Assembly: GCF_004101865.1 (NCBI RefSeq)
Contig: NZ_CP026118.1
Coordinates: 2,497,001-2,561,000, forward strand
Direction of reading: 5' to 3'
DNA length: 64,000 nt
DNA from: Halobacillus litoralis
GTDB lineage: Bacteria > Bacillota > Bacilli > Bacillales > Halobacillaceae
A program made the position numbers and the translations under genes. The notes beneath the pieces were generated by a model that was not told the origin of the DNA, ran no database searches, and saw only the letters and a list, made by a program, of their open reading frames with translations. Positions within the stretch are counted from its first letter, which is position 1; each line of letters starts with the position of its first letter. This document shows, piece after piece, positions 1-9,079 of the stretch.

Positions 1-1107
1 AGACTGAAGTCACTGACCAAACAAATTGCAAAACCAGCTGTTTATTTTGGCGGGAAATACCGGATCATCGATTTTCCGTTAAGTAATTGTACGAATTCAG
101 GCATCGACACGGTCGGTGTACTGACTCAATATGAGCCTCTCATTCTGAATGATTATATCGGAATCGGGGATACATGGGACCTGGATCGTAAGCACGGAGG
201 AGTTTCGGTGTTGCCGCCATTCATGCAGGCAGAAGGGGGAGGCTGGTACTCAGGTACAGCCAATGCCATCCACCGGAATTTGAAATTCCTGAATCAATAT
301 GAGCCAGAACACGTGCTTATCTTATCAGGGGACCATATTTACAAAATGGATTACAATGCCATGCTCAATCACCATAAGGAAACAGGGGCAGATGCCACCA
401 TCTCTGTCATTGAAGTACCGTGGGAAGATGCGAACCGGTTTGGCATCATGAACACAGATGAAGAAGGTAGAATTACAGAGTTTGACGAGAAACCTGAATA
501 TCCGAAGAGTAATCTCGCGTCAATGGGTGTTTACATTTTCCGTTGGGACGTCCTCAAGCAATATTTGATCGAGGACGCGGAAAAAGAAAATTCTTCTCAT
601 GATTTCGGGAAAGATATCATCCCTGCTCTTCTTTACGATTATAAAAAGATGATGGCCTATACATTCGAAGGATATTGGAAAGATGTTGGCACGGTCGAGA
701 GTTTGTGGGGAGCGAATATGGATTTGTTGAAGAAAAATCCAGAGCTGAACTTGAATGATCAAAGGTGGCGCATTTATTCGAAAAACCCTAACCAGCCTCC
801 GCAATATATTGCACCTGCGGCGACGGTGAAGAACGCACTGATCAATGAAGGCTGCCGCATATATGGCAAGGTGGACACCTCAATCATCTTTTACGACGTT
901 CATGTTGGTGAATCGTCAGTGGTGAAGGATTCTGTCATTATGCCTGGCGTGAAAATCGGCAAGAACGTGAAGATTCACCGGGCGATCGTCGCTAAAGGAA
1001 GTGTGATCGAGGATGGAGCAGTCATTGGTGACCCATCTCCAGATAGTGAGATCACACTTGTAGCGGACGAAGGAAGTGTGCTTGCTACTAGTTTTGCTAC
1101 CAACTGA
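1..1107 (+). CDS. glgC: Glucose-1-phosphate adenylyltransferase catalytic subunit (5' end outside window)
   Basis: Makes ADP-glucose from ATP and glucose-1-phosphate, the committed step of bacterial glycogen synthesis. The reading frame is open from base 1, so the first roughly 20 residues are missing; 368 residues are visible. The visible start [20 protein letters not shown] is the end of the nucleotide-binding loop and the following conserved block; [11 protein letters not shown], the sugar-phosphate region (residues about 120-170: [22 protein letters not shown]) and a C-terminal left-handed beta-helix with hexapeptide-like repeats (about 260-350) follow. It is first in a glgC-glgD-glgA-glgP run with 15 bases to glgD, so it is probably cotranscribed. 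The promoter is upstream of the window. The family assignment is firm; kinetics and allosteric control cannot be read from sequence. Confidence 0.97.
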   Translation, partial: RLKSLTKQIAKPAVYFGGKYRIIDFPLSNCTNSGIDTVGVLTQYEPLILNDYIGIGDTWDLDRKHGGVSVLPPFMQAEGGGWYSGTANAIHRNLKFLNQYEPEHVLILSGDHIYKMDYNAMLNHHKETGADATISVIEVPWEDANRFGIMNTDEEGRITEFDEKPEYPKSNLASMGVYIFRWDVLKQYLIEDAEKENSSHDFGKDIIPALLYDYKKMMAYTFEGYWKDVGTVESLWGANMDLLKKNPELNLNDQRWRIYSKNPNQPPQYIAPAATVKNALINEGCRIYGKVDTSIIFYDVHVGESSVVKDSVIMPGVKIGKNVKIHRAIVAKGSVIEDGAVIGDPSPDSEITLVADEGSVLATSFATN

Positions 1108-1122
1108 TAAAGGGAGGATTTT

Positions 1123-2229
1123 ATGGATCGTATAGCTGGAATCATTAATTTGGATCACGAACAAGATATGATGGATGAATTGACTTACTTCCGTTGCGGG
1201 GCTGCTGTTCCTTTTGCAGGCCGGTATCGGATGATCGATTTCACCATTTCGAATATGACTAATTCACGAATTGAATCCGTTGCCGTTTTTGCCCGGAGGA
1301 AATATCGTTCACTTATGGATCATCTTGAACAGGGCAAGGCATGGGATCTTGATCGTAAACGCGGCGGGTTGTTCATTTTACCACCCGATTGGAATGATCC
1401 TACAGACATCTCTAAAGGGGATTTACAACATTTCCACAACAACATAGACTTTATCAACCGCACCCTCGCGGATTACCTCGTGGTGTCGGGGTCTCAAAAT
1501 ATTTGCAATATCAATTTCCAGGATGTACTTCAGGAACACAAAAAAGCTGATGCAGATGTGACGGTCATATATAGTAAAGTGGATGAACTGTATCCAGAGC
1601 ACCAGCGGGCACATAAGCTGGACATCGACGAAAATAACCGCGTGACTGCCATCCATAATGACCACAGCAGCACGAATGTCTATATGGATATGTATATCAT
1701 TGAAAAAGACTATATGTACGAATTGATCGAAAAGTGCATTGCACATGGATGCTCCCACTTCTTTTTGGATGGAATCAAAGCAAAATTGCCGGAAATCAAT
1801 ATTCATGCTTATGAATATACCGGTACACACGCATTGATTAATTCGATTGAGAGCTATTACCGGAACAGCTCCAAATTATTGGATGCGACTGAGCATGACA
1901 ATCTGTTCAAAGATGAAGCACCAGTATTCACCAAAATTAAGAATGAAGCGCCTTCAAACTATACCGAAACATCGAGTGTGAGGAACACGATGGTAGCGAA
2001 TGGCTGCGTAATAGAAGGGCATGTAGAAGATAGTATCCTCTTCAGGGGCGTCAAAGTAGCTGAAGGAGCAGTCATCAAGAATTCAATCATCATGCAGCGC
2101 TGTGAAATAGAAGGGGACGCAGTCCTGGAAAATGTGATCTTGGATAAAGATTGTAACATTTCAAATGGTAAAACGTTGATCGGTGCTCCTGAGAAGCCTT
2201 ATGTCGTAGCAAAAAGAAGAACAATGTAA
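1123..2229 (+). CDS. glgD: Glycogen biosynthesis protein GlgD (ADP-glucose pyrophosphorylase regulatory-type subunit)
   Basis: A 368-residue GlgC paralogue that in Bacilli partners with GlgC and modulates ADP-glucose synthesis. The ATG follows AGGGAGG with good spacing. The N-terminal nucleotidyltransferase domain is recognisable (GRYRMIDFTISNMTNS near residue 32; FILPPDWND), but the catalytic glycine-rich loop of GlgC is eroded to HEQDMMDELTYFRCG, as expected for a GlgD rather than a second GlgC. A C-terminal beta-helix with hexapeptide repeats spans about residues 285-355. It lies 15 bases after glgC and is followed by a hairpin before glgA. Confidence 0.95.
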   Translation: MDRIAGIINLDHEQDMMDELTYFRCGAAVPFAGRYRMIDFTISNMTNSRIESVAVFARRKYRSLMDHLEQGKAWDLDRKRGGLFILPPDWNDPTDISKGDLQHFHNNIDFINRTLADYLVVSGSQNICNINFQDVLQEHKKADADVTVIYSKVDELYPEHQRAHKLDIDENNRVTAIHNDHSSTNVYMDMYIIEKDYMYELIEKCIAHGCSHFFLDGIKAKLPEINIHAYEYTGTHALINSIESYYRNSSKLLDATEHDNLFKDEAPVFTKIKNEAPSNYTETSSVRNTMVANGCVIEGHVEDSILFRGVKVAEGAVIKNSIIMQRCEIEGDAVLENVILDKDCNISNGKTLIGAPEKPYVVAKRRTM

Positions 2230-2240
2230 CACACCAATAA

Positions 2241-2278
2241 AAGGGACTGTCTAGATTTCAACCCTCTGGCAGTCCCTT
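2241..2278 (+). terminator. Intra-operon hairpin between glgD and glgA
   Basis: AAGGGACTG (2241-2249) pairs perfectly with CAGTCCCTT (2270-2278) across a 20-base loop. No long T run follows, so this looks more like an attenuator or mRNA-processing/stabilising hairpin that changes the glgA:glgC ratio than a strong terminator. Function is inferred. Confidence 0.55.
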
Positions 2279-2334
2279 TCATGTAATCATCCGTCACAGG
2301 ATGATGATGGACAATAACTAAGGAGTGGATGGAC

Positions 2335-3765
2335 ATGAATGTATTGATGATTGGTTCTGAATGTGCCCCTTTTATTAAAACCGGCGGGCTGGCTGATGTA
2401 TTAGGTTCTCTTCCCCAAGCATTGAAGAAGCAGGGAAATGATGTACGTGTCATCCTTCCGAAATATGAAAATATGAGTGATGTCTGGAAAGAACAGCTGA
2501 CCCATGTAGATGAGCTCAACATCACGCTTGGATGGCGTAACCAATATGCGGGTATTGAATATATAGAATACGAAGGTATCCCTGTGTATTTCATAGATAA
2601 TGAGTATTACTTCAAACGTTCCAACCTATATGGGTATGACGATGAAGCAGAGCGTTTCGTTTTTTTCAACCGGGCCGTGATGGAATGGATCACTTCGATG
2701 GAATGGACACCAGACATTCTTCATTGTCACGACTGGCAAACAGGCTTGATTCCGGTGTTTCTACATACCCATTATAAAGAGGTTGAAAAACTTCAAGGTA
2801 TGAAAACCGTTTTCACCATCCATAATTTGAAGTATCAAGGTGTATTTGCTCAGTCTGTTTTACACGATTTGATGGATTATGATGAAAGCATGATGAGAGA
2901 CGATGCCTTTGAATTTTTTGGTGACATTAACTTCATGAAAGCCGCCTTGAATTATGCGGATTTTGTCACAACGGTTAGTGAAACCTACGCAAAAGAGATT
3001 CAAACTCCTTATTATGGGGAAAACCTAGACGGAGTATTAAGAAAAAGAACAGATGAATTAATCGGAATTGTAAACGGCATTGATGATCAAAACTACAACC
3101 CTATGAAAGACGATGCTCTCGCATTCCCATTTCGCAGTTCTTTGATCAAAAAAGCCCAAAATAAAATGTGGCTGCAGGAAGAGGTAGGTTTGCCGGTGAG
3201 GAAAGATGTGCCGGTGATTGGCATCGTTTCCAGACTGGTGGAGCAAAAAGGGTTCGATTTGATTGGACGAATTATTGATGAGCTGCTGTACCATGAAGAT
3301 GTCCAAATCGTCTTGCTTGGTACAGGGGAGTATCAATATGAACAGATGCTCCAATGGGCCCAGGACAGACATCCAGAGAAAATGTCTACGAATATCCGTT
3401 TCTCAGAACCTTTTTCCCGACAGATTTATGCGGCTAGTGATTTCTTTCTCATGCCCTCCCGTTTTGAACCATGTGGTATCGGTCAATTGATTGCATTGCG
3501 GTATTTGGCTGCACCGATCGTCAGGGAAACAGGGGGACTTGTGGATACGATCCAGCCATATAATACAGAGACGGAAGAAGGGAACGGATTTTCGTTCACC
3601 CATTACAACGCCCATGACATGCTGTACACCATTCGTCGAGCTATTGAAACCTATCAGGAACCTGCTACTTGGCAAAAACTGGTGAAAAATATTTGCAAGA
3701 GTAAGTTCACATGGGAGAACTCGGCTGATCAGTACATGGATTTATATCAATCTATGTTCCGTTAG
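2335..3765 (+). CDS. glgA: Glycogen synthase (ADP-glucose type, GT5)
   Basis: Transfers glucose from ADP-glucose to the non-reducing end of alpha-1,4-glucan. The chosen ATG gives 476 residues; another ATG six bases earlier (2329) is only three bases from AGGAG (2321-2325), while 2335 is nine bases away. The N-terminal KTGGLADV motif (ADP-glucose binding) is at about residues 15-22, and the C-terminal GT-B domain carries GIVSRLVEQKGFDL and the late acceptor/nucleotide motif PSRFEPCGIGQLIALRYLA. Length fits the usual 475-485. It is third in the glycogen operon, with glgP immediately downstream. Confidence 0.96.
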   Translation: MNVLMIGSECAPFIKTGGLADVLGSLPQALKKQGNDVRVILPKYENMSDVWKEQLTHVDELNITLGWRNQYAGIEYIEYEGIPVYFIDNEYYFKRSNLYGYDDEAERFVFFNRAVMEWITSMEWTPDILHCHDWQTGLIPVFLHTHYKEVEKLQGMKTVFTIHNLKYQGVFAQSVLHDLMDYDESMMRDDAFEFFGDINFMKAALNYADFVTTVSETYAKEIQTPYYGENLDGVLRKRTDELIGIVNGIDDQNYNPMKDDALAFPFRSSLIKKAQNKMWLQEEVGLPVRKDVPVIGIVSRLVEQKGFDLIGRIIDELLYHEDVQIVLLGTGEYQYEQMLQWAQDRHPEKMSTNIRFSEPFSRQIYAASDFFLMPSRFEPCGIGQLIALRYLAAPIVRETGGLVDTIQPYNTETEEGNGFSFTHYNAHDMLYTIRRAIETYQEPATWQKLVKNICKSKFTWENSADQYMDLYQSMFR

Positions 3766-3788
3766 CAGAGGTGACAGGAGGAACCTTA

Positions 3789-6233
3789 ATGGTGATGTTC
3801 AGTGACAAAGAGGAATTCAAGTCAGAGTTTAAATCGCAGTTAGAAGAAAAGTTGGGGAAAACCGTAACGACAGCGTCTGATTTCGATACGTATCGAGCTT
3901 TAGGCGGGTTAATACGGGAGAAAATCAACAAAAATTGGTTGAAAACCGATCAAGGATACCGGGAGAACAAAAATAAGCAAGTGTACTATTTCTCGATGGA
4001 ATTTTTGATGGGTCGCCTGCTCGGCAATAATCTATTGAACATGAATGTTTTGTCTCTTGTTGAAGATGGCCTCGATGATCTTGGCTTGTCCCTTTCAGAA
4101 TTAGAAGAGAAAGAGAGTGACCCTGGACTTGGTAATGGTGGGTTAGGCCGATTAGCTGCTTGTTTTCTCGATTCATTGGCTTCCTTGAATTTAGCTGGAC
4201 ATGGTTATGGACTCCGGTATAAATATGGGATGTTCGATCAACATTTCATTGATGGAAAACAGGTGGAGCTTCCTGACTACTGGCTCTCTAAAGAGTTTAT
4301 CTGGGAAGTCCGCCGTCCGGAGGAGGCGATTGAAGTCCGCTTTGGCGGTCACGTCTCTTCTACGAAAGGTGAAAATGGAAAACTCCACTTCAAATACGAG
4401 GATTATGAGCCGATCAACGCTATTCCTTACGATGTCCCTGTGGTAGGTTACCATAATGAGACAGTCAATACGCTTCGGTTATGGTCAGCTGAACCGACGA
4501 TTGAAAACACGGTAGCTAAAGCGGAAAAGGAAGGGGAGTTTGGACACTTCCTTCAACACAAACGTTCTTTAGAAGCGATCTCAGAGTTTTTATATCCTGA
4601 TGATTCCACAGCCGAAGGGAAGGAGCTCCGCTTGAAGCAGGAGTATTTCTTAGTATCAGCTGGTGTGCAATCGATTGTGCAATCCTTTGAGACACTGGGC
4701 CTGCCCTGGTCATCATTCCCTGAGAAAGCAGCACTTCATATCAATGATACACATCCGGCCCTTGTCATACCTGAATTGATGAGAATTTTAATGGATGAAA
4801 AAGGGGTAGGTTGGGAAGAAGCGTGGGAAATCACGCAGAATTCAGTCTCCTACACGAATCATACGACATTGAGTGAAGCATTGGAGTCTTGGCCTGTAGG
4901 GCTTGTGCGCTCATTGCTGCCAAGAATTTTCATGATTATCGATGAGATCAATGAACGCTTTTGTCAGGCATTATGGCGCACATATCCAGGAGACTTCGAC
5001 CGTATCGCAGATCTTGCCATCGTAGCAGATGGACAGGTGAAGATGGCCCACCTCTCAATTGTAGGCAGCCATAGCATCAACGGTGTAGCAAAGCTTCATA
5101 CAGAAATACTTAAGAAAAGGGAAATGAAACGTTTTTATGATACATTTCCTGACCGGTTCAACAATAAGACGAATGGCATCACTCATCGCCGCTGGTTGAT
5201 GCATGCGAACCGCCCGTTGACTTCTGCTATTACAGAAGCGATTGGTGAAGATTGGATCAGGCAGCCGGGTCAGTTAACGAAATTGCTTAACCGAAAAGAT
5301 GACCTGCCTTTCCTTGATCGACTCCATGATATTAAACAAAAGAATAAAATCGATTTATCTAATTGGGTGCAAGAGACACAGGGGATTGCAGTCGATCCTG
5401 AATCTATTTTCGACGTCCATATCAAGCGACTGCATGGGTATAAACGCCAGTTGCTTAATGCTCTTCATATTATGCATTTATACAATGAATTGAAATCGGA
5501 TCCAACACTGGATATCGTGCCGCGGACATTTTTCTTTGGAGCGAAAGCGGCTCCGAGTTATCATTTCGCGAAAAAAGTGATTCAACTGATCAACCGAATC
5601 GCGGATGTGGTCAATCATGACCCTGATGTGAATGAATATATAAAAGTAGTGTTCTTACCTAATTACTCCGTATCGATAGCGGAACGCATCATTCCTGCGA
5701 GTAATGTAAGTGAACAAATATCAATGGCCACGAAAGAAGCGTCAGGCACCGGGAACATGAAGTTCATGATGAATGGAGCTTTAACTCTCGGCACGATGGA
5801 TGGAGCCAATGTAGAAATTCACGAGCTGGTAGGGGATGACAACCTCTACATTTTCGGTTTAAGGTCTGACGAGGTGTGGGATTATTACCGAAATGGCTCT
5901 TATTCATCCAAAGCAGTCTATGAAAATGATCAACGTGTACGTCATACTCTTGATCAGCTGATTCATTATAGTCCATTCTCTAAAGGGGAGACGGAGTTCC
6001 AAGAAATCTATGATGCTTTATTGACGTATAATGATGAGTATTTCGTGTTGAAAGATTTTGCAAGTTACGTGCTAGCTCAAAAGAAAGTAAGCCAGGACTA
6101 TCAGAGAAAGCGTCAATGGAATCTGAAAAGTTTAGTGAACATTGCCCAATCCGGGGTCTTCTCAAGTGATCGTACCATCCAGGAATATGCCCGCGATATT
6201 TGGGACATTCAACGGGTTACTACGTTGAAGTGA
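3789..6233 (+). CDS. glgP: Glycogen phosphorylase (GT35)
   Basis: Phosphorolyses glycogen to glucose-1-phosphate, letting the operon both build and mobilise the polymer. The ATG at 3789 is seven bases after GGAGG (3777-3781); an upstream GTG at 3771 overlaps that ribosome site and is unlikely. 814 residues, typical of the family. Hallmarks are GLGNGGLGRLAACFLDS (about residues 118-134), HINDTHPALVIPELMR, and the pyridoxal-phosphate lysine block EASGTGNMKFMMNG followed by GTMDGANVEI. It follows glgA by 23 bases and precedes a GH13 enzyme by 22, consistent with one transcript. Confidence 0.97.
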   Translation: MVMFSDKEEFKSEFKSQLEEKLGKTVTTASDFDTYRALGGLIREKINKNWLKTDQGYRENKNKQVYYFSMEFLMGRLLGNNLLNMNVLSLVEDGLDDLGLSLSELEEKESDPGLGNGGLGRLAACFLDSLASLNLAGHGYGLRYKYGMFDQHFIDGKQVELPDYWLSKEFIWEVRRPEEAIEVRFGGHVSSTKGENGKLHFKYEDYEPINAIPYDVPVVGYHNETVNTLRLWSAEPTIENTVAKAEKEGEFGHFLQHKRSLEAISEFLYPDDSTAEGKELRLKQEYFLVSAGVQSIVQSFETLGLPWSSFPEKAALHINDTHPALVIPELMRILMDEKGVGWEEAWEITQNSVSYTNHTTLSEALESWPVGLVRSLLPRIFMIIDEINERFCQALWRTYPGDFDRIADLAIVADGQVKMAHLSIVGSHSINGVAKLHTEILKKREMKRFYDTFPDRFNNKTNGITHRRWLMHANRPLTSAITEAIGEDWIRQPGQLTKLLNRKDDLPFLDRLHDIKQKNKIDLSNWVQETQGIAVDPESIFDVHIKRLHGYKRQLLNALHIMHLYNELKSDPTLDIVPRTFFFGAKAAPSYHFAKKVIQLINRIADVVNHDPDVNEYIKVVFLPNYSVSIAERIIPASNVSEQISMATKEASGTGNMKFMMNGALTLGTMDGANVEIHELVGDDNLYIFGLRSDEVWDYYRNGSYSSKAVYENDQRVRHTLDQLIHYSPFSKGETEFQEIYDALLTYNDEYFVLKDFASYVLAQKKVSQDYQRKRQWNLKSLVNIAQSGVFSSDRTIQEYARDIWDIQRVTTLK

Positions 6234-6255
6234 GTTTTTTAGGAGGGACGGTTCA

Positions 6256-8175
6256 GTGAGACAAATGGAAATGTATCACAATAGTTTTGAATCTTCATAT
6301 CGAGAGCCTTTCGGTGCTGCACCGAGAGGTTCTGCTGTTACGCTTACAATTGATGTACACAATCGTTATCATGTATCACATGTCATCCTCCACTATATAT
6401 TGGATCGTACGGATGATGAAAAGACGAAAGAGATGGACGTTTGCAGTGAAGAGCATCAACGCACATCTTATGAAACGACGGTCGTAATGCCGGACACCCC
6501 GCAGTTGATTTGGTACTTTTTCGAGGTCATTCTCGAAGACCGCACACTGTTTTACGGACGGGAAAAGAGCTTTGAAAGCGGAGAAGGAAAAGTTTATGAT
6601 CACATCCCTCCTTCATGGCAGATCACGGTATATGATCCCGCCTACCAAACACCTGATTGGTGGAAAAATGCAACCATGTATCAAATTTTCCCTGATCGAT
6701 TTTATGCGGCAGGCGATATTGAACCAGAGAAAGCCCCTGAGACCAGCCTCATCCATGCCCATTGGGAAAATGAACCTGTGTATATAAGGAATGAGCGTGG
6801 TGAAGTCATACGATGGGACTTTTTTGGAGGTAACTTGAAAGGGATCGAAGAAAAACTGGATCACATTGAGTCATTAGGTGTCACCGTCATCTATTTGAAC
6901 CCGATCTTTGAGGCGGAGAGTAATCATAGATATGATACTGGTGATTATCACAAAATCGATCCCCTTCTCGGAACGAAAGCGGACTTGGAGAGCCTGATTG
7001 AGGCGGCACGTAAAAGAGGGATGGAAATCATGCTTGATGGAGTGTTCAGTCACACTGGAAGCAACAGCATTTATTTCAATAGAGAAGGAAAATACGATTC
7101 GCTCGGTGCCTATCAATCTAAGAATTCTTCCTATTACAGTTGGTACACATTCCACCAATATCCCGACGATTATGACGCATGGTGGGGCGTTGGTACATTA
7201 CCGACATTGAAAAAGGAAAACGAAGACTATCAAAACTTTCTGGTCCATGCAGAAGACAGTGTCATCAAAACCTGGCAAAACTCCGGCATGAAACACTGGA
7301 GGTTAGATGTAGCCGATGAATTGACAGATGACTTGATCAGCCAGCTATACCGCCAGCTGAAGAGTAAGGATGAGTCCAGCGTCCTGTTAGGCGAAGTTTG
7401 GGAGGATGCCTCTAATAAAACAGCCTACGGCAAGCGGCGGGATTACTTTCTAGGCGGTGTGTTGGACTCTGTCATGAACTACCCGATGCGTAGGATTTTG
7501 CTGGAGTTCATAAAAGGGGAAATGGATGCTCCAACCGTCCATCGTCGTCTGATGACCCTTGGTGAACATTACCCGAAACAGTACTTTTATGCAGTGATGA
7601 ACATGCTCTCCAGCCATGATGTGGAAAGGATCAAAACCATGCTGGATGATTTCCTTCCAGATGATTTGGCAGAAGATGAAAAAGAAGATCTTATAATCAG
7701 CCAAATCAAAGCCTTGAGTTTGTTGATTTATACCTTCCCGGGAGTCCCCTCCCTCTACTATGGCGATGAAGCAGGATTATCAGGAGGAGCAGACCCTGAT
7801 AATCGCAAGCCATATCCGTGGGACAAAGAAGATCAAGAACTTTTGAAGTGGTATCGCCAAATCGGCCAATGGCGTAAAGAACACCAGGCCCTTCGAACAG
7901 GGAATTGGAAGTCTTTCGCCTACGATGACGACGTGTTCGGGTTTGAACGTTGGATAAGAGATGAAGTCGATCATTTCGGGAGTGAAGCCTCTGATGAACA
8001 GTTGATCTATTTATTCAACAGGAATCTCCGTAAAAAGAAAGAAGTCAACCTGCCGATCCAAAAAGGAAAATGGCAGCATTTAGAGAATAAGAGAAGAATA
8101 TTCAACGCCAAGAACAATGTACTGGCAATAGAATTGGCCCCTTGCGAAGGTATGCTATTACGTTTAATGCAATAG
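6256..8175 (+). CDS. GH13 alpha-glycosidase, neopullulanase/cyclomaltodextrinase type
   Basis: Predicted cytoplasmic maltodextrin-degrading enzyme of 639 residues; no signal peptide. It starts at GTG eight bases after AGGAGGGAC. The N-terminal roughly 120 residues resemble the CBM34-type domain of the GH13_20 subfamily (cyclomaltodextrinase, neopullulanase, maltogenic amylase). The four GH13 catalytic regions are visible: DGVFSHTG, GMKHWRLDVADE (nucleophile Asp), LLGEVWED (acid/base Glu) and NMLSSHDVERI. As last enzyme of a glycogen operon it probably trims limit dextrins or alpha-1,6-branched products left by GlgP. The exact substrate cannot be set from sequence; a GlgX-like debranching role is an alternative. 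Confidence 0.9.
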   Translation: MRQMEMYHNSFESSYREPFGAAPRGSAVTLTIDVHNRYHVSHVILHYILDRTDDEKTKEMDVCSEEHQRTSYETTVVMPDTPQLIWYFFEVILEDRTLFYGREKSFESGEGKVYDHIPPSWQITVYDPAYQTPDWWKNATMYQIFPDRFYAAGDIEPEKAPETSLIHAHWENEPVYIRNERGEVIRWDFFGGNLKGIEEKLDHIESLGVTVIYLNPIFEAESNHRYDTGDYHKIDPLLGTKADLESLIEAARKRGMEIMLDGVFSHTGSNSIYFNREGKYDSLGAYQSKNSSYYSWYTFHQYPDDYDAWWGVGTLPTLKKENEDYQNFLVHAEDSVIKTWQNSGMKHWRLDVADELTDDLISQLYRQLKSKDESSVLLGEVWEDASNKTAYGKRRDYFLGGVLDSVMNYPMRRILLEFIKGEMDAPTVHRRLMTLGEHYPKQYFYAVMNMLSSHDVERIKTMLDDFLPDDLAEDEKEDLIISQIKALSLLIYTFPGVPSLYYGDEAGLSGGADPDNRKPYPWDKEDQELLKWYRQIGQWRKEHQALRTGNWKSFAYDDDVFGFERWIRDEVDHFGSEASDEQLIYLFNRNLRKKKEVNLPIQKGKWQHLENKRRIFNAKNNVLAIELAPCEGMLLRLMQ

Positions 8176-8187
8176 GAGGAATCGAGC

Positions 8188-8562
8188 ATGGGATTTTTAG
8201 ATGGATTAATGGGAAACGCAAGTGAAGTAGATATTGAAAAGCTAGAAAGAGAATTGGAAGAAGTGTTGATTGAAAATGAACAGATTCAAAGTGGGTATAA
8301 AGTATTGAGAGACTCTTTCGTTTTCACAGACAAGCGATTAGTGCTGGTGGATAAACAAGGGATGACAGGTAAAAAGGTCGAATATCATTCCATCCCTTAT
8401 AAAAGCATCACTCATTTCAGTGTAGAAACAGCAGGCAGTTTTGATATGGATTCAGAATTGAAAATCTGGTTATCAGGATCCAATGAACCTATTGGTAAAC
8501 TATTCAAAAAAGATAGTCCAATTGAAGAAGTTCAACAGACTCTTGCCACATACGTATTATAA
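8188..8562 (+). CDS. Small bacterial PH-domain protein
   Basis: A 124-residue soluble protein beginning 12 bases after the GH13 stop, with AGGAGG upstream. After an acidic helix (residues about 15-33) the pattern SFVFTDKRLVLVDKQGMTGKK, SIPYKSITHFSVETAG and ELKIWLSG is typical of the bacterial PH (bPH_1/YvbH-like) fold. These proteins have no assigned catalytic activity; they are thought to bind membranes or partner proteins. Position at the end of the glycogen operon suggests cotranscription but says little about function. Confidence 0.8.
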   Translation: MGFLDGLMGNASEVDIEKLERELEEVLIENEQIQSGYKVLRDSFVFTDKRLVLVDKQGMTGKKVEYHSIPYKSITHFSVETAGSFDMDSELKIWLSGSNEPIGKLFKKDSPIEEVQQTLATYVL

Positions 8563-8563
8563 A

Positions 8564-8579
8564 TGTTCCACGTGGAACA
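8564..8579. promoter_or_regulatory. parS: parS-type chromosome segregation site (ParB/Spo0J binding)
   Basis: TGTTCCACGTGGAACA is a perfect 16-bp palindrome and fits the parS consensus TGTTNCACGTGNAACA known from Bacillus. It begins two bases after the stop of the PH-domain gene and abuts the operon terminator. ParB (Spo0J) would load and spread from here, and SMC condensin is recruited there. Sites far from the origin exist but are fewer, so this one may hint at the replicon position. Confidence 0.8.
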
Positions 8580-8580
8580 A

Positions 8581-8615
8581 AAAGGTGCCAGCAATATATT
8601 GCTGGCACCTTTTTT
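8581..8615 (+). terminator. Rho-independent terminator of the glycogen operon
   Basis: AAAGGTGCCAGCAA (8581-8594) pairs with TTGCTGGCACCTTT (8599-8612) across a four-base loop and ends in a T tract. It is the first strong terminator after glgC. Confidence 0.92.
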
Positions 8616-9050
8616 GAGTTAGGAAACTAGTAAATATTCGGTCAAATGGACACCATCGCTTCAGATATTTTTAAAAAACTTATTTAAGATTCAACACCAT
8701 GTGGTCTACATCAATATATTTATTCTCCAGTTTTAATACTCTCTCCACTAAGAAATGATATCCCATCGCCGTGACCTCTATAATGTTTTTAAGTCGCCCA
8801 CCATCCTGCCTGTTTGATGGTAGATGATCCCTGCTTGTGTGAGTATCGTCATAAAAGTGAGGATGGCTTAAGGAAATGGCTAGGATCTCTGGGGCGTTGG
8901 AGCTGGACGAGTTGTTTCCTTAGAACCCTATTATCCTTTCCAATCTCAATAGCTCAACTCCATTATTTCCAATGAATTCCTCCGATCGATATTTGAATTT
9001 AATCGTTGAATACGGCATCATAGGAATTAGTAAATTCATTTAATTTTATA
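8616..9050. other. Intergenic stretch with a possible gene relic on the minus strand
   Basis: There is no plausible intact gene in these 435 bases. On the minus strand a frame of about 78 codons is open from about 8918 to the stop at 8682-8684; it has no suitable start codon or ribosome site but reads like protein, with SHPHFYDD, GGRLKNIIEVTAMGY and VERVLKLENKYID. It may be the 3' relic of a gene whose 5' part is lost. I do not recognise the family with any confidence. Confidence 0.3.
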
Positions 9051-9064
9051 TGAAAGCGTTACCA
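9051..9064. promoter_or_regulatory. Catabolite responsive element (cre, CcpA site) before sigL
   Basis: TGAAAGCGTTACCA matches the cre consensus TGWAARCGYTWNCW at every position and lies 16 bases ahead of the rpoN start. In Bacillus subtilis sigL is known to be repressed by CcpA, so catabolite repression is expected here too. Positioned this close to the start it would act as a roadblock or block promoter clearance. Confidence 0.8.
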
Positions 9065-9079
9065 AATAGAGGTGTGAAC

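Noticed and set aside
8603-8618. TGGCAC-N5-TTG resembling a sigma-54 -24/-12 promoter close to the sigL gene
   Set aside because: It is the right arm and T tail of the glycogen-operon terminator, and the -12 element lacks the required GC.
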